From NCBI RefSeq assembly GCF_003946675.1, contig NZ_RHOT01000022.1, positions 1 through 39,451 of the forward strand: DNA of 39,451 bases. The letters are read 5' to 3'. Position 1 is the stretch's first letter. Each line of letters begins with the position of its first letter. The position numbers and the translations under genes were made by a program. Of this stretch, positions 23,450-32,701 are shown one piece after another. This DNA is from Lapidilactobacillus gannanensis (lineage in GTDB: Bacteria; Bacillota; Bacilli; Lactobacillales; Lactobacillaceae). The notes under the pieces are model-generated. The model was not told the DNA's origin. It saw nothing but the letters and a program-made list of their open reading frames with translations, and made no database searches.

Positions 23450-24452
23450 AATTGGTCCCCTTTAAATTTTTTAGATTGCTAGACAATGAATTGAAGTAAT
23501 CTTCATCAACTTTAGTAATCTCATGGTTTTTCTCTTGGTACTTTCCATACTCATCATCAACTTTATTATTGGCTGACTTTCTGCTAATCTTCCCATTCCC
23601 TTGCAATATATCAGCACGTTGATAACTCAAGTATCGATTTAGTTCTGCCTTCCAGTCACTCATTGTCATCTCAGTTTGTGTTTCTGCCTGATACTCAGCT
23701 GTATCTAAGTAACCTGAAACAATTAAGTTCAAGCGCGTTAATTCTCTTTCATTTAAATAATTCTTTGATATTTTCAAATCTGACTTTCGGGGATAACTAC
23801 CCTTGTATATTGTCAAACCCAAATTATCTTTAGATGCATCAAGCCGCGTGAATATCAGTTCTGGAGCGGTTTGTCCAGTCACCGCATACAACATTTTATT
23901 TTGGACCGTTTGAAAGAATTCATGTGCTATTTCACTTGTACCATCATAATCAACACTCGTCGCAAAGATATCTAAAACCTGTTGATAAAACAGTCGTTCG
24001 CTCGAGCGAATATCGCGAATTCTTTTTTGTAATTTCTTAAAATAACTGAGATTGCCGGTTAATTTATCCGTATCCAGTGCAGCACCTTCAATTAGGTACT
24101 CTTTAAGAACTGTTGAAGCGTAATTTCTAAACTGGGCGCCGCGAGCCGAACGTACTCGATATCCAATTGCAAGAATCATATCCAAATTATAGAATTTCAC
24201 TTCTTTAGTTTGCGTTTTTCCTTGAATGGCACCATGTTGAGTGGTTAGCAACTGATAGTTGCTAACCACTTTCTCGTCCAATTCTTTTGAAGTGAAAATC
24301 TCTCGAATATGTTTATTTATATTTTGTCTAGTTGTTTGAAACAGGTCAGCCAATTCAAGTTCTGATAACCAGACAGTTCCATTTTTTAAATGAAGTTCAA
24401 TTTTTGTTTGTCCATCCTCAGTATTATAAAGAATGATATCACTACTCATCAT
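23439..24452 (-). CDS. RhuM-family protein embedded in the R-M operon
   Basis: A 337-residue protein. Its N-terminal region (about 20-135) has the typical VWLSELELADLFQTTRQNIN, VKFYNLDMILAIGYRVRS and QFRNYASTVLKEYLIEG stretches of the RhuM/virulence-protein family, a probable DNA-binding fold related to phage antirepressor domains. The rest is helical. The biochemical role is unknown; such genes often sit between hsdR and hsdS/M. GAGGTGAG precedes the start. It is 23 bases after hsdR and overlaps hsdS by 11 bases, so the genes are co-transcribed. Confidence 0.88.
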   Translation of the reverse strand: MMSSDIILYNTEDGQTKIELHLKNGTVWLSELELADLFQTTRQNINKHIREIFTSKELDEKVVSNYQLLTTQHGAIQGKTQTKEVKFYNLDMILAIGYRVRSARGAQFRNYASTVLKEYLIEGAALDTDKLTGNLSYFKKLQKRIRDIRSSERLFYQQVLDIFATSVDYDGTSEIAHEFFQTVQNKMLYAVTGQTAPELIFTRLDASKDNLGLTIYKGSYPRKSDLKISKNYLNERELTRLNLIVSGYLDTAEYQAETQTEMTMSDWKAELNRYLSYQRADILQGNGKISRKSANNKVDDEYGKYQEKNHEITKVDEDYFNSLSSNLKNLKGTNYGK

Positions 24453-24475
24453 ATCTCACCTCATAAATTTCTTTG

Positions 24476-27400
24476 CTACGCATTACGAACCATTTGATCG
24501 GCTAAACTATAAATTGCGCGCCGTAAACCATTACGATATTTAATTTTAGAAAGTGCCTGAACTTCAGGATCAATTGCTAAATTCTGATAACTAGCACTGG
24601 CTTTAGCAATAATATCACGGATTCGACCATTGTCATCTAGATCTTGGGCCTCATACCGGTGGCGACCAAATAACTCTCGCATCGCCGCACTAGTAATAAT
24701 ATCGGTGATGCCCCATTTATTTCGAAAATCAAGGAAAACACGATCAATACTAACATTATTGGCTTGTTGAATAATATCTTCACTGTGGCTTAATCTAACT
24801 GGAAAGACCATTTTTGAATCGACGGTTGGAAAAATCCGATCAATAATTGCAATTGCGGCATTAATAATGCTAGCAGCCTCATCACGATTTTCCAAGGCAT
24901 TAGCAAACTTATTAATTTCTGTTTGGGTTGATTTTGCAGCTTCATCTTTACCATCATGAACTTGATTCAAGAGTCGTTCAACCAATTCAGTTAGGTAGTC
25001 ATAGTTGACTTGAATATCCTTAACATGAGTCATCCGTAATTCAATTTGGGCAACTGGCACCTGCTGCTTCTGCGCTAAATGTGTTTTCAACTCGTTGGTT
25101 AGTACTGAAGTCAACATTGTTTCCTGATCAGCACTCATGCCTAGCTGGCCAATTAGTTCATCGGGATCACTGTAGTCAAAGCCAACCTTGGTGCCATCAA
25201 CTTCTTCAGGATTATATTGTTTCAACTTTGCCATGCCAACATTATAATCGCGCAATAAATCCAGCATTTCCTCTTTTTTCTTCTCAGAAGGAGGTAGTTG
25301 TTGAAAATCTGCGGTCGCTTCACGCAACTGATCAACTGTTGTCTGAACTTCACTAAAAGTTTTCTCAAAGGGTTTTGCAATAATCCCATCTTCTTCATTG
25401 GATTCTTTCTGATCCCGTTCTGATAAATTTGCAGAATCTTTATTCGCATAAATTGCCAAGGCCTGATTCATGAGCTTCTCATTCTGAGCTGGCCAACGAT
25501 AATTAACAATTCGTCCCCACGGTTTTTCTTGCATATCGGCAATCCGATTACAACGCGAGTATGCCTGAATCAATGACGCCCCTTTCAGTGTCCGGTCAAC
25601 GTATAAGGTATTCATTTCAGGTGCGTCAAAACCAGTTAATAGTTGGTCGATGACAATGACTAAATCCAGAAAGTGGCCATCTGTCGCTGTCTTATTCAAC
25701 CGCGAGGTGACATCCTGAGTATAGCCTGAGACATCGTCCATTCCAAAAGAGGTTCCAAATTCTTGATTATAAGTTTCCATGGCCAAGGACAGTCCTTCGT
25801 TAGTCGACAACATACTGTCACCATTCGATGAATCCTGACTGAAAGTTACCGCTACTTTTAAGGTTGGCTTGTTATTTTGACGGTGGATTTCGTTAATCCG
25901 TTGAAACTCCTTGAAATACATCATTGCCATTGGTGTACTCGCCTTACCACCACCGACATGAGTTGTCAGTAAGGCATTATATCTACCATCATTAGAACGA
26001 TTGCGCCAATTCTTGAAAATATCTGCCACTACTAATTTGACATGATCCTGATTCTCATCGTAGAAACTGGCTTCTATCGTGTCATCCATATCAGCAGGTG
26101 ATAAATGGTCAACTTTGTCTTGAATTTGTTGTTCGGTCCATTTAGGGTAACGCCGCCGGAAGAAGTCAGGCAGGTAATCACGCTTCATCTTCTCTTCGTC
26201 AATTGTTGTTTCGAAATCAACTTTAAATCCCAAAACATTCCGATCAGCAATTGCCTCACGAATTGTATAGGCATGCAACAAAGGACCAAAAATATCGGCT
26301 GTGCGCAGTCCTTTGGTTGTCTCATCAAACATTGGCGTGCCAGTATAACCAACCCAAGCAGAACGATCAAATGCCTGTTGAATACTTTTGAAAGCTTCAC
26401 CGGCAGTTGAACGATGGGCTTCATCAACGATAAAAACAATATTTTTATCAGGTGACTTAAATGATGGGCGCTTAACTAAAGTCGCCAATTTTTGAAAGGA
26501 GGTCACAATAATTCGGTTATTATCTTTGCTCTTTAGCTTGCGACTCAAATCAGTAGTATTGCGTGTATCACGAATATTCCCAAGGGATTCTTCAGTAGCT
26601 TCGGGATCATAGGCTTGATAATTCTCACTTGTTTGTTGTGTTAAAGCAATCCGATCCACTAAGAAGACCACTTTCTCAACATTTCCTAATTTACTAGCCA
26701 GCCAAGCAGTCTTGAAACTGGTAATGGTTTTGCCAGAACCAGTCGTGTGCCAAACATACCCAATCTTATTTGTCTTGATTGAAAAATCAGTTTTTTTGAG
26801 CCGGTTGATGACTTCTTGAGTAGCATAGACTTGATAAGGCCGCATGACTTTCAACATCTGCTTATTCTTAGTGCCATCCAAGATCATATAATTAGTGGCC
26901 ATTTGGTGTGCCATGGGAATTGACAGCATTGAATCAGCAAACTCTTTCCAGTCCCGAATAACCATATTATTATCACGACGCTGCCAATTAAACGCAAAAT
27001 CCTTATTGAATTTATCAGCCGTGGTATTAGCCATATACTTGACATTGTTCGGCGTGATTGCCACCAAAATCTGAATAGTGGAGAAAATATCATGATATTG
27101 ATTTTCAGCAATGTATTGGTGCATCTGATTTAGAGCTTCATTAACATCGTGAGTATCGGTTTTTTCTTCAATTTGAATAATTGGCAAGCCGTTAATCAGT
27201 AATGTTGTATCAAAGCGGCGATTTTCTTTTCCAATAATAATTGCTGGACGTTCAATTTGGTTCACCACTTGATAAATACTATTCCCAGCACCAATTTCTT
27301 TTTGATCAAAGACTGTTAAAAAGACATGACGACCGTCGTCCAGATCAATTTCAATCTCGGAAGTACCATTCAAGCCATATAGAAATTGACCCGCCTGATA

Positions 27401-27685
27401 AGGCGTCTGTAAATTTGAAATAATCTTCTTGACTTGATTGAATTCAACCACACTTAAGGGATGGTCTAAGGTATTTTGATTATGTTGCTCCAAAATGTTT
27501 TTGAAATTGTGCCAAAGCTGTTCAGTTGTTTTAATGTCTGGCTCATACTTCCAGAGTTTTTCCTTTAATACATAAGGTCCGGAATCTTCGGCAAGCGTGT
27601 CCGCTTGCTTGGTTGTGACAATACCACTTGTAATGTAGCTGATCAGTTTAGCCTCAAAATCCAATTCTGTCATGCTTTTTTTCAT
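24476..27685 (-). CDS. hsdR: Type I restriction-modification system, endonuclease subunit HsdR
   Basis: The 1069-residue motor and nuclease subunit. The N-terminal PD-(E/D)xK nuclease region includes FDTTLLINGLPIIQIEEK (about 165-190). The translocase has Walker A (HTTGSGKTITS), the DEAH box (IVDEAHRS) and YTGTP, followed by a C-terminal helical domain that binds HsdM/S. Length and layout fit the EcoR124-type family. The start at 27685 follows GGAGGT at 7 bases; the frame is open to 27712. The first 32 bases overlap the end of the preceding single-TRD gene. Confidence 0.95.
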   Translation of the reverse strand: MKKSMTELDFEAKLISYITSGIVTTKQADTLAEDSGPYVLKEKLWKYEPDIKTTEQLWHNFKNILEQHNQNTLDHPLSVVEFNQVKKIISNLQTPYQAGQFLYGLNGTSEIEIDLDDGRHVFLTVFDQKEIGAGNSIYQVVNQIERPAIIIGKENRRFDTTLLINGLPIIQIEEKTDTHDVNEALNQMHQYIAENQYHDIFSTIQILVAITPNNVKYMANTTADKFNKDFAFNWQRRDNNMVIRDWKEFADSMLSIPMAHQMATNYMILDGTKNKQMLKVMRPYQVYATQEVINRLKKTDFSIKTNKIGYVWHTTGSGKTITSFKTAWLASKLGNVEKVVFLVDRIALTQQTSENYQAYDPEATEESLGNIRDTRNTTDLSRKLKSKDNNRIIVTSFQKLATLVKRPSFKSPDKNIVFIVDEAHRSTAGEAFKSIQQAFDRSAWVGYTGTPMFDETTKGLRTADIFGPLLHAYTIREAIADRNVLGFKVDFETTIDEEKMKRDYLPDFFRRRYPKWTEQQIQDKVDHLSPADMDDTIEASFYDENQDHVKLVVADIFKNWRNRSNDGRYNALLTTHVGGGKASTPMAMMYFKEFQRINEIHRQNNKPTLKVAVTFSQDSSNGDSMLSTNEGLSLAMETYNQEFGTSFGMDDVSGYTQDVTSRLNKTATDGHFLDLVIVIDQLLTGFDAPEMNTLYVDRTLKGASLIQAYSRCNRIADMQEKPWGRIVNYRWPAQNEKLMNQALAIYANKDSANLSERDQKESNEEDGIIAKPFEKTFSEVQTTVDQLREATADFQQLPPSEKKKEEMLDLLRDYNVGMAKLKQYNPEEVDGTKVGFDYSDPDELIGQLGMSADQETMLTSVLTNELKTHLAQKQQVPVAQIELRMTHVKDIQVNYDYLTELVERLLNQVHDGKDEAAKSTQTEINKFANALENRDEAASIINAAIAIIDRIFPTVDSKMVFPVRLSHSEDIIQQANNVSIDRVFLDFRNKWGITDIITSAAMRELFGRHRYEAQDLDDNGRIRDIIAKASASYQNLAIDPEVQALSKIKYRNGLRRAIYSLADQMVRNA

Positions 27686-28253
27686 CACTTGATACCTCCG
27701 CAAGTTTAGCAAATTTAAGTAAAGTTTCGTTGTTAGCTCTTCGAATTTGTAATGCCTGTAATCGCAGTTGTTTGAAATATATTTGTCCTATAATTACTTG
27801 CTGTCGATACTCAGGTAATTGGGGAAGCCTTAATTCGCGCAACTGACGAACGGTGTATTTCAACACCATTGAGCCTTGTAGCCCCACTTGAAGCTGATGT
27901 TGTATACCGTGATTCTCATTCAGTAAATACACCAAGTATTGCGAATTTAATTGGGATGTAGGATTTAGCACCACAAAATTCTGCGTATAGATATAGCCGT
28001 CATGTCGCGTCGAAACAACAGCCGCCCGTCCAGATACTAAATTAAAAATCACTTCCCCACCATGCAAAAGATTAACTTCATCATGAGTTCGAATTTGTTT
28101 ATTTTTCGCCATATTGTCGTAAATACCCGTTAATTCTTCCTCCAAATCAACCTGACTATAGAATGGATAAACCTGGGCTTGCTGGTCATTAGTGGCATTG
28201 ATTCTAAATTGAGGTGAACCCACATTAAGTTTGACAATTTTTGTTAGTTTCAT
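27654..28253 (-). CDS. Single-TRD HsdS-like protein at the head of the R-M operon
   Basis: A 199-residue protein that looks like one target-recognition half of an S subunit. VIFNLVSGRAAVVS, GYIYTQNFVVLNP, QYLVYLLNE, GSMVLKYTVRQLRELRLPQLPEYRQQ and IIGQIYFKQL follow the order of a TRD plus the start of the conserved helix. It lacks the second TRD and the second conserved helix. Its end overlaps hsdR by 32 bases, so it is translated with the restriction genes. The ribosome site is weak (GGTGAA). It may be a half-size S subunit acting as a dimer, a modulator, or a decayed S gene with an intact frame. Confidence 0.68.
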   Translation of the reverse strand: MKLTKIVKLNVGSPQFRINATNDQQAQVYPFYSQVDLEEELTGIYDNMAKNKQIRTHDEVNLLHGGEVIFNLVSGRAAVVSTRHDGYIYTQNFVVLNPTSQLNSQYLVYLLNENHGIQHQLQVGLQGSMVLKYTVRQLRELRLPQLPEYRQQVIIGQIYFKQLRLQALQIRRANNETLLKFAKLAEVSSDEKKHDRIGF

Positions 28254-28352
28254 ATATTCACCGTGCCTTTTAAAAATTACTTATTTAAGATGAGTTAAGC
28301 ATACCATTCGTCATTTAAAATATCAACTGAATTTTTGTAGTTTTTAAAAATT

Positions 28353-28400
28353 ACAAAAAGGAACCCTTAAATGATTTTTTTATCATTAAGGGTTCCTTTT
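28353..28400 (-). terminator. Rho-independent terminator of the galactoside operon
   Basis: AAAAAGGAACCCTTAAATGAT pairs almost perfectly with its complement and has T-runs on both strands. It begins two bases after the beta-galactosidase stop codon. Confidence 0.9.
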
Positions 28401-28401
28401 T

Positions 28402-30450
28402 TTATTTCCTGAGGACCAGTACACTGTATGGTTCTAATTCATAATTACCAGCCGAAATTATTTTACCAGTCAGTATGTTCGGTAATGCTTCCACCAACTC
28501 AATATTTTTCTTTTGATCACTAAAGTTCATCACAAATATATATTGAGTTTGATCTTTCTGTCTAATTTGAATAGAAATATCCGCACTATTCTTAACAATT
28601 GATTTATCTGGAAACAAATCAAGTAGATGGGCTAAATAATCATAGAACTGGTTCAAAAACTTCTGTTCAGTTCGACAAGCTAAGTAATAAGCCTGACCAG
28701 TGCCAAATTGATTGATCGTAATGGCTGAACTATTTTGATAAAAATCGGATTGGTAACAAGCCAGTTCTTGAGCAGTCGTACGTTCAATCCGTTCCGCATA
28801 ATCATAGACTTGGTACTTCTTATCGCCCCAAACGATGGTATTTCGTTGGCTCGGATACATCACGTCTGTTTCAATTGGCTGAATACCATAAACAGTTTCA
28901 AAAGACTGAGGTGCGTTATTTAAATGCGCTAAAGCTGACTCGTTAACAACGCCCGAAATATATGTCCCGACTAAATGGCCACCATTTTTGACATAGGCTG
29001 CCAATTTATCCGCAAATTCAGTTGCCATCATAAAATGCATTGGATCAATCACCACTTGATAGTCGTCCAACTTATCTGCCGGTGAAATCACATCGACGGG
29101 AATATCATGCCGCCAGAAATACGTATATTGCTGCTGAATCGTTTGCCAATATTTTTTAGTTGTTTGGCTATAGGCTTCAGCATCATCCAGCGCACACATA
29201 TTATCAAAATCAAATATAATGGCTACTTTTGCTTTAACTGGCTGACTGCCAATAATTTCTTGTAAATTAGCTAAATCTTGACCAACTTCAGCCACTTCTT
29301 TGAAAGTACGAGTTTGATCACCGCCACGATGCTCAATCACGGAGCCATGAAACATTTCTGAAGCCCCGCGAGACTGGCGCCATTGGAAATACAACATACT
29401 ATCAGAACCACCGGCAATGTTTTGTAAGCTAGCCAGTTGGTGCATTCCTGGACGTTTAGCTCGATTATCAGGATGCCAATTAACCCGCGATGGTGAAGAT
29501 TCCATAATTAAAAAGTTTTGTTGCTTCAAGCTACGATAATAATCATTAATCAACGCAACCTTCATGCCTAATTCGGCTGTTGTTTCATAGTCATTGGCCC
29601 AGGCAGGGTAGGAATCCCAGCTAATCACATCAAGGTGTTCCGCAAATTTGCGGTAATCAAGGCCATGAAAAGGAATCATGTCTGCCGTGTCAGTCATAAA
29701 ATTCGTGGTAATCGGAATATTAGACGTTAATTCCCGTAATGGCTGCACTTCATCTTCAAAATAATCAATCGTCTGATCAGTAACAAATCGACGCCAATCA
29801 ATATTCAGTCCTTTCAAATTGGTATCCCCTAAAGGCGATGGCGAATGAACTTGTTCCCAACTAGTAATTTGATGGCCCCAAAATGTCGTCCACCAAGCCG
29901 CATTTAAAGCAGCTAGTGTTTGATACTTATGCTGTAACCACTGACGAAAAGCAGCCTGACACAGTTCGCAGTGACATTCACCACCCAATTCATTAGAAAT
30001 ATGCCAGAGTATTAAGCTCTCACGTTGACCGTAACGCTCAGCCAATAAACGATTAATCTGCTGAACTTTTTCACGATAGACTGGCGAAGTAAAACAATGA
30101 TTATGCCGACCACCGTAAAGTAATTTATGGCCAAACTCATCAGTTCGCAACACCTCGGGATACTTTTCAGCTAACCAACGTGGCTTGGCACCGCTTGGTG
30201 TTGCCAAAATAACATGGCCATGCTGAACCTCAACTCGATCAAAAATATTATCTAACCAACCAAAGTTATATTGACCTTCACTAGGCTCCAAACTTCCCCA
30301 AGAGAAAACGCCGACAGTAACTGTGTTGGCTTGAGCCGTTTTCATTAATTTAAAGTCTTGATCAATTACACCAGGATAATCCAACCATTGGTCAGGATTA
30401 TAGTCACCACCATGGAGTAATTCCGAGATTGCTAATTTTGGTTCTGTCAT
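28402..30450 (-). CDS. Beta-galactosidase, glycoside hydrolase family 42
   Basis: A 682-residue GH42 enzyme that cleaves terminal beta-galactosides inside the cell; there is no signal peptide. The general acid/base is E154 (WHISNELGGE) and the nucleophile E317 (FLIMESSPSR). C119, C159, C161 and C164 form the usual zinc site. The three GH42 domains (TIM barrel, trimerisation, C-terminal beta) fit the length. It is the last gene of the operon, its ATG overlapping the stop of the upstream permease (TAATG). The context suggests short beta-galactosides such as galacto-oligosaccharides rather than lactose from a phosphotransferase system. Confidence 0.95.
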   Translation of the reverse strand: MTEPKLAISELLHGGDYNPDQWLDYPGVIDQDFKLMKTAQANTVTVGVFSWGSLEPSEGQYNFGWLDNIFDRVEVQHGHVILATPSGAKPRWLAEKYPEVLRTDEFGHKLLYGGRHNHCFTSPVYREKVQQINRLLAERYGQRESLILWHISNELGGECHCELCQAAFRQWLQHKYQTLAALNAAWWTTFWGHQITSWEQVHSPSPLGDTNLKGLNIDWRRFVTDQTIDYFEDEVQPLRELTSNIPITTNFMTDTADMIPFHGLDYRKFAEHLDVISWDSYPAWANDYETTAELGMKVALINDYYRSLKQQNFLIMESSPSRVNWHPDNRAKRPGMHQLASLQNIAGGSDSMLYFQWRQSRGASEMFHGSVIEHRGGDQTRTFKEVAEVGQDLANLQEIIGSQPVKAKVAIIFDFDNMCALDDAEAYSQTTKKYWQTIQQQYTYFWRHDIPVDVISPADKLDDYQVVIDPMHFMMATEFADKLAAYVKNGGHLVGTYISGVVNESALAHLNNAPQSFETVYGIQPIETDVMYPSQRNTIVWGDKKYQVYDYAERIERTTAQELACYQSDFYQNSSAITINQFGTGQAYYLACRTEQKFLNQFYDYLAHLLDLFPDKSIVKNSADISIQIRQKDQTQYIFVMNFSDQKKNIELVEALPNILTGKIISAGNYELEPYSVLVLRK

Positions 30451-31298
30451 TATCCCTTTGTCCCCCCTTCAGTTAACCCAGTTACAAAGTTCTTCTGTAA
30501 CAAGATAAAAACTAAAGCCACGGGAATACTAATTAAAATTGCCCCCGCTGCAAAAGTAGTGTAGCTTGCGCCCATCTTATCAGAAATCAAGTTATACAAG
30601 CCAATTGGCAAAGTGTAGGCCTTAGGATCACGTAAAATTACTGATGATAAGGCGAAATCGCCTAGTGGACCTGTAAACCCATTCATGGCAACTACAGCTA
30701 GCATCGGCTTTGCTAAAGGCATTAAAATCTGTAAGAAAATCCGCGTATTACTGGCACCATCAATTAAGGCACTTTCATCCAATGACCTCGGAATTGAATC
30801 AAGATATCCTTTCATTAAATAGGTGTTCATCGGAATCTGCCCACCAACATAAATCAAGATCAACAAGAAGTGACTGTTAACTAAATTCAACATCTGGGCC
30901 ATTACGAATAAAGCTATTAAAGCTGAAAATTGGGGAATCATCTGTAGCAACAGGAATAAAGTCAAACCATTCTTACGACCGACAAAGCGGAATCGTGAAA
31001 AGGCATAGGCCGTTAACGAGACTAAAACTACGGACAAAATCATCGTAAAAAGACTGATTTTTAAGGAATTCAGAAACCACTGGAAATAATAGAAGGTTCC
31101 GCCAGCCTTAGTTAAGGCCCGATAATGATCTAATGTCGGATTATTCGGAATTAAGGTCGTACTAACTAAACTGTTACCACGGTTGAAACTAGCACCAATT
31201 GTCCAGGCTAAGGGATAAAAAATGCTTAAAGAAACGACTCCAAGTAATAAATAAGTGAAAGATAACCGGACTCTTTTTCTGCTCTTAATACTATGCAT
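30450..31298 (-). CDS. Galactoside ABC transporter permease, MalG/GanQ type
   Basis: A 282-residue inner-membrane permease with six segments and the ATPase-contacting EAA loop in ESALIDGASNTRIFLQILMPLAKP (about 175-198). It pairs with the MalF-type permease encoded just upstream (three bases apart) and passes sugar from the binding protein at 32702-33973. GanQ is the nearest named equivalent by context. Confidence 0.92.
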   Translation of the reverse strand: MHSIKSRKRVRLSFTYLLLGVVSLSIFYPLAWTIGASFNRGNSLVSTTLIPNNPTLDHYRALTKAGGTFYYFQWFLNSLKISLFTMILSVVLVSLTAYAFSRFRFVGRKNGLTLFLLLQMIPQFSALIALFVMAQMLNLVNSHFLLILIYVGGQIPMNTYLMKGYLDSIPRSLDESALIDGASNTRIFLQILMPLAKPMLAVVAMNGFTGPLGDFALSSVILRDPKAYTLPIGLYNLISDKMGASYTTFAAGAILISIPVALVFILLQKNFVTGLTEGGTKG

Positions 31299-31301
31299 TG
31301 T

Positions 31302-32579
31302 TTATTCCTCCTTGAATGCTTTCGTTCTTCTAAATTGCAGTACCGCAATTAAAATAACAAAGAATGATAACAGGATTGTTAAAGCGGCTGCTAATGCGTA
31401 TTGATTTGATTGCATCGTTAATTTATAAATCCAAGAGACTAAAATATCAGTCCCACCAGCAGTAGAATTTGGTACTGCTGGGCCACCATTGTTAAACAAG
31501 TAAATAATATTAAAGTTGTTAAAGTTAAAGGTATACTGCGTAATAATAATTGGCGCCATTTGCGTCAGAATGAATGGCAAAGTAATGCTGCGAAACTTCT
31601 CCCAAGCAGTTGCACCATCCATCAGTGCAGCTTCATATAAATCTTCAGGAATGGACTGCAAAACACCAGTTGTCACAACAAAGATATAGGGGAAACCTAA
31701 CCAACTTTGCATGAATAACAAAGCCACTTTGGTCCAAGCAGCATTTGTCATCCAAGGGATTGCTTTAATGCCAATGGCATGTAATAACACATTGTTAATC
31801 GCTCCGAAACTATCATTAAACATTCCAGCAAAGATCAGAATTGTTACAAAACCAGGAACGGCCCATGGCAAAATTAAAACCGTCCGCCAGAACTTCTTTA
31901 ATTTTAAATCTTTCTGATGCACCACAATCGCTAAGAAGATACCCAACGCAATTGACAGCGTGGACGCAACTAATGTCCAAATCACCGTCCAACCTAAAAC
32001 ATCGAAGAAAGTTGAACGCCAAATATCAACCGTGAAAATCTGCTTGAAGGTATCCAAGCCAACCCAATTCGCTAAATGTGCTGGCGCAGTATGGTACAGA
32101 TTATAATTAGTAAATGCCAAGGCAAAACTGAAAAGAATTGGAAAAATCACTGAGAAGATCAGCAGTAAGAACCCAGGACCAATTAACAGATACGGATAGC
32201 TAGTGCTAAACATATTTTTAACACTGCCGCCGAAACTACTCGTCTTGAGACCGTAATCAATCTCTTCCCCATTTTTGTAAGCATCACGTAAATTTAAATA
32301 GTAGAAAAGTAAGCCAATCGCTAAAACTAATAATGCAATTAAGCCTTCTGCCAATAAGAAAATTGAATTATCCCGAGGTACTTCAGTTCCTAAAGTAAAC
32401 AAGCCCCAGAAGCCCATATTAAATAAATTTGCAAAGCCCCGTAAATAAATGGCAGCAACGGATAGGAAAATAATTCCTTTGATAATTTGGCGATTGTAAA
32501 ATTGACCCAAGCCAGGAATGATTGACATAATAGCAGCAATTCTGGCATGAGAATGCCCTTGTTGTTCTGTATTGGACAT
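31302..32579 (-). CDS. Galactoside ABC transporter permease, MalF/GanP type
   Basis: A 425-residue permease with eight or more membrane segments. It has an extra N-terminal hairpin (IMSIIPGLGQFYNRQIIKG) that is common in Gram-positive MalF-type permeases. The EAA loop is EAALMDGATAWEKFRSITLPF. It forms the translocation pore with the next permease. No ATP-binding subunit is encoded in the operon. Confidence 0.92.
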   Translation of the reverse strand: MSNTEQQGHSHARIAAIMSIIPGLGQFYNRQIIKGIIFLSVAAIYLRGFANLFNMGFWGLFTLGTEVPRDNSIFLLAEGLIALLVLAIGLLFYYLNLRDAYKNGEEIDYGLKTSSFGGSVKNMFSTSYPYLLIGPGFLLLIFSVIFPILFSFALAFTNYNLYHTAPAHLANWVGLDTFKQIFTVDIWRSTFFDVLGWTVIWTLVASTLSIALGIFLAIVVHQKDLKLKKFWRTVLILPWAVPGFVTILIFAGMFNDSFGAINNVLLHAIGIKAIPWMTNAAWTKVALLFMQSWLGFPYIFVVTTGVLQSIPEDLYEAALMDGATAWEKFRSITLPFILTQMAPIIITQYTFNFNNFNIIYLFNNGGPAVPNSTAGGTDILVSWIYKLTMQSNQYALAAALTILLSFFVILIAVLQFRRTKAFKEE

Positions 32580-32701
32580 AAGATAAACCTTCTTTCCGAG
32601 AATATCATCTAAAAAAGAAAAATGGCATTAAACAATTTTGCTAATTTAACCAATTTCGCGGTCAACCAGTAAAACGTCTAATCCCACTTTCTTGTTAGAA
32701 A

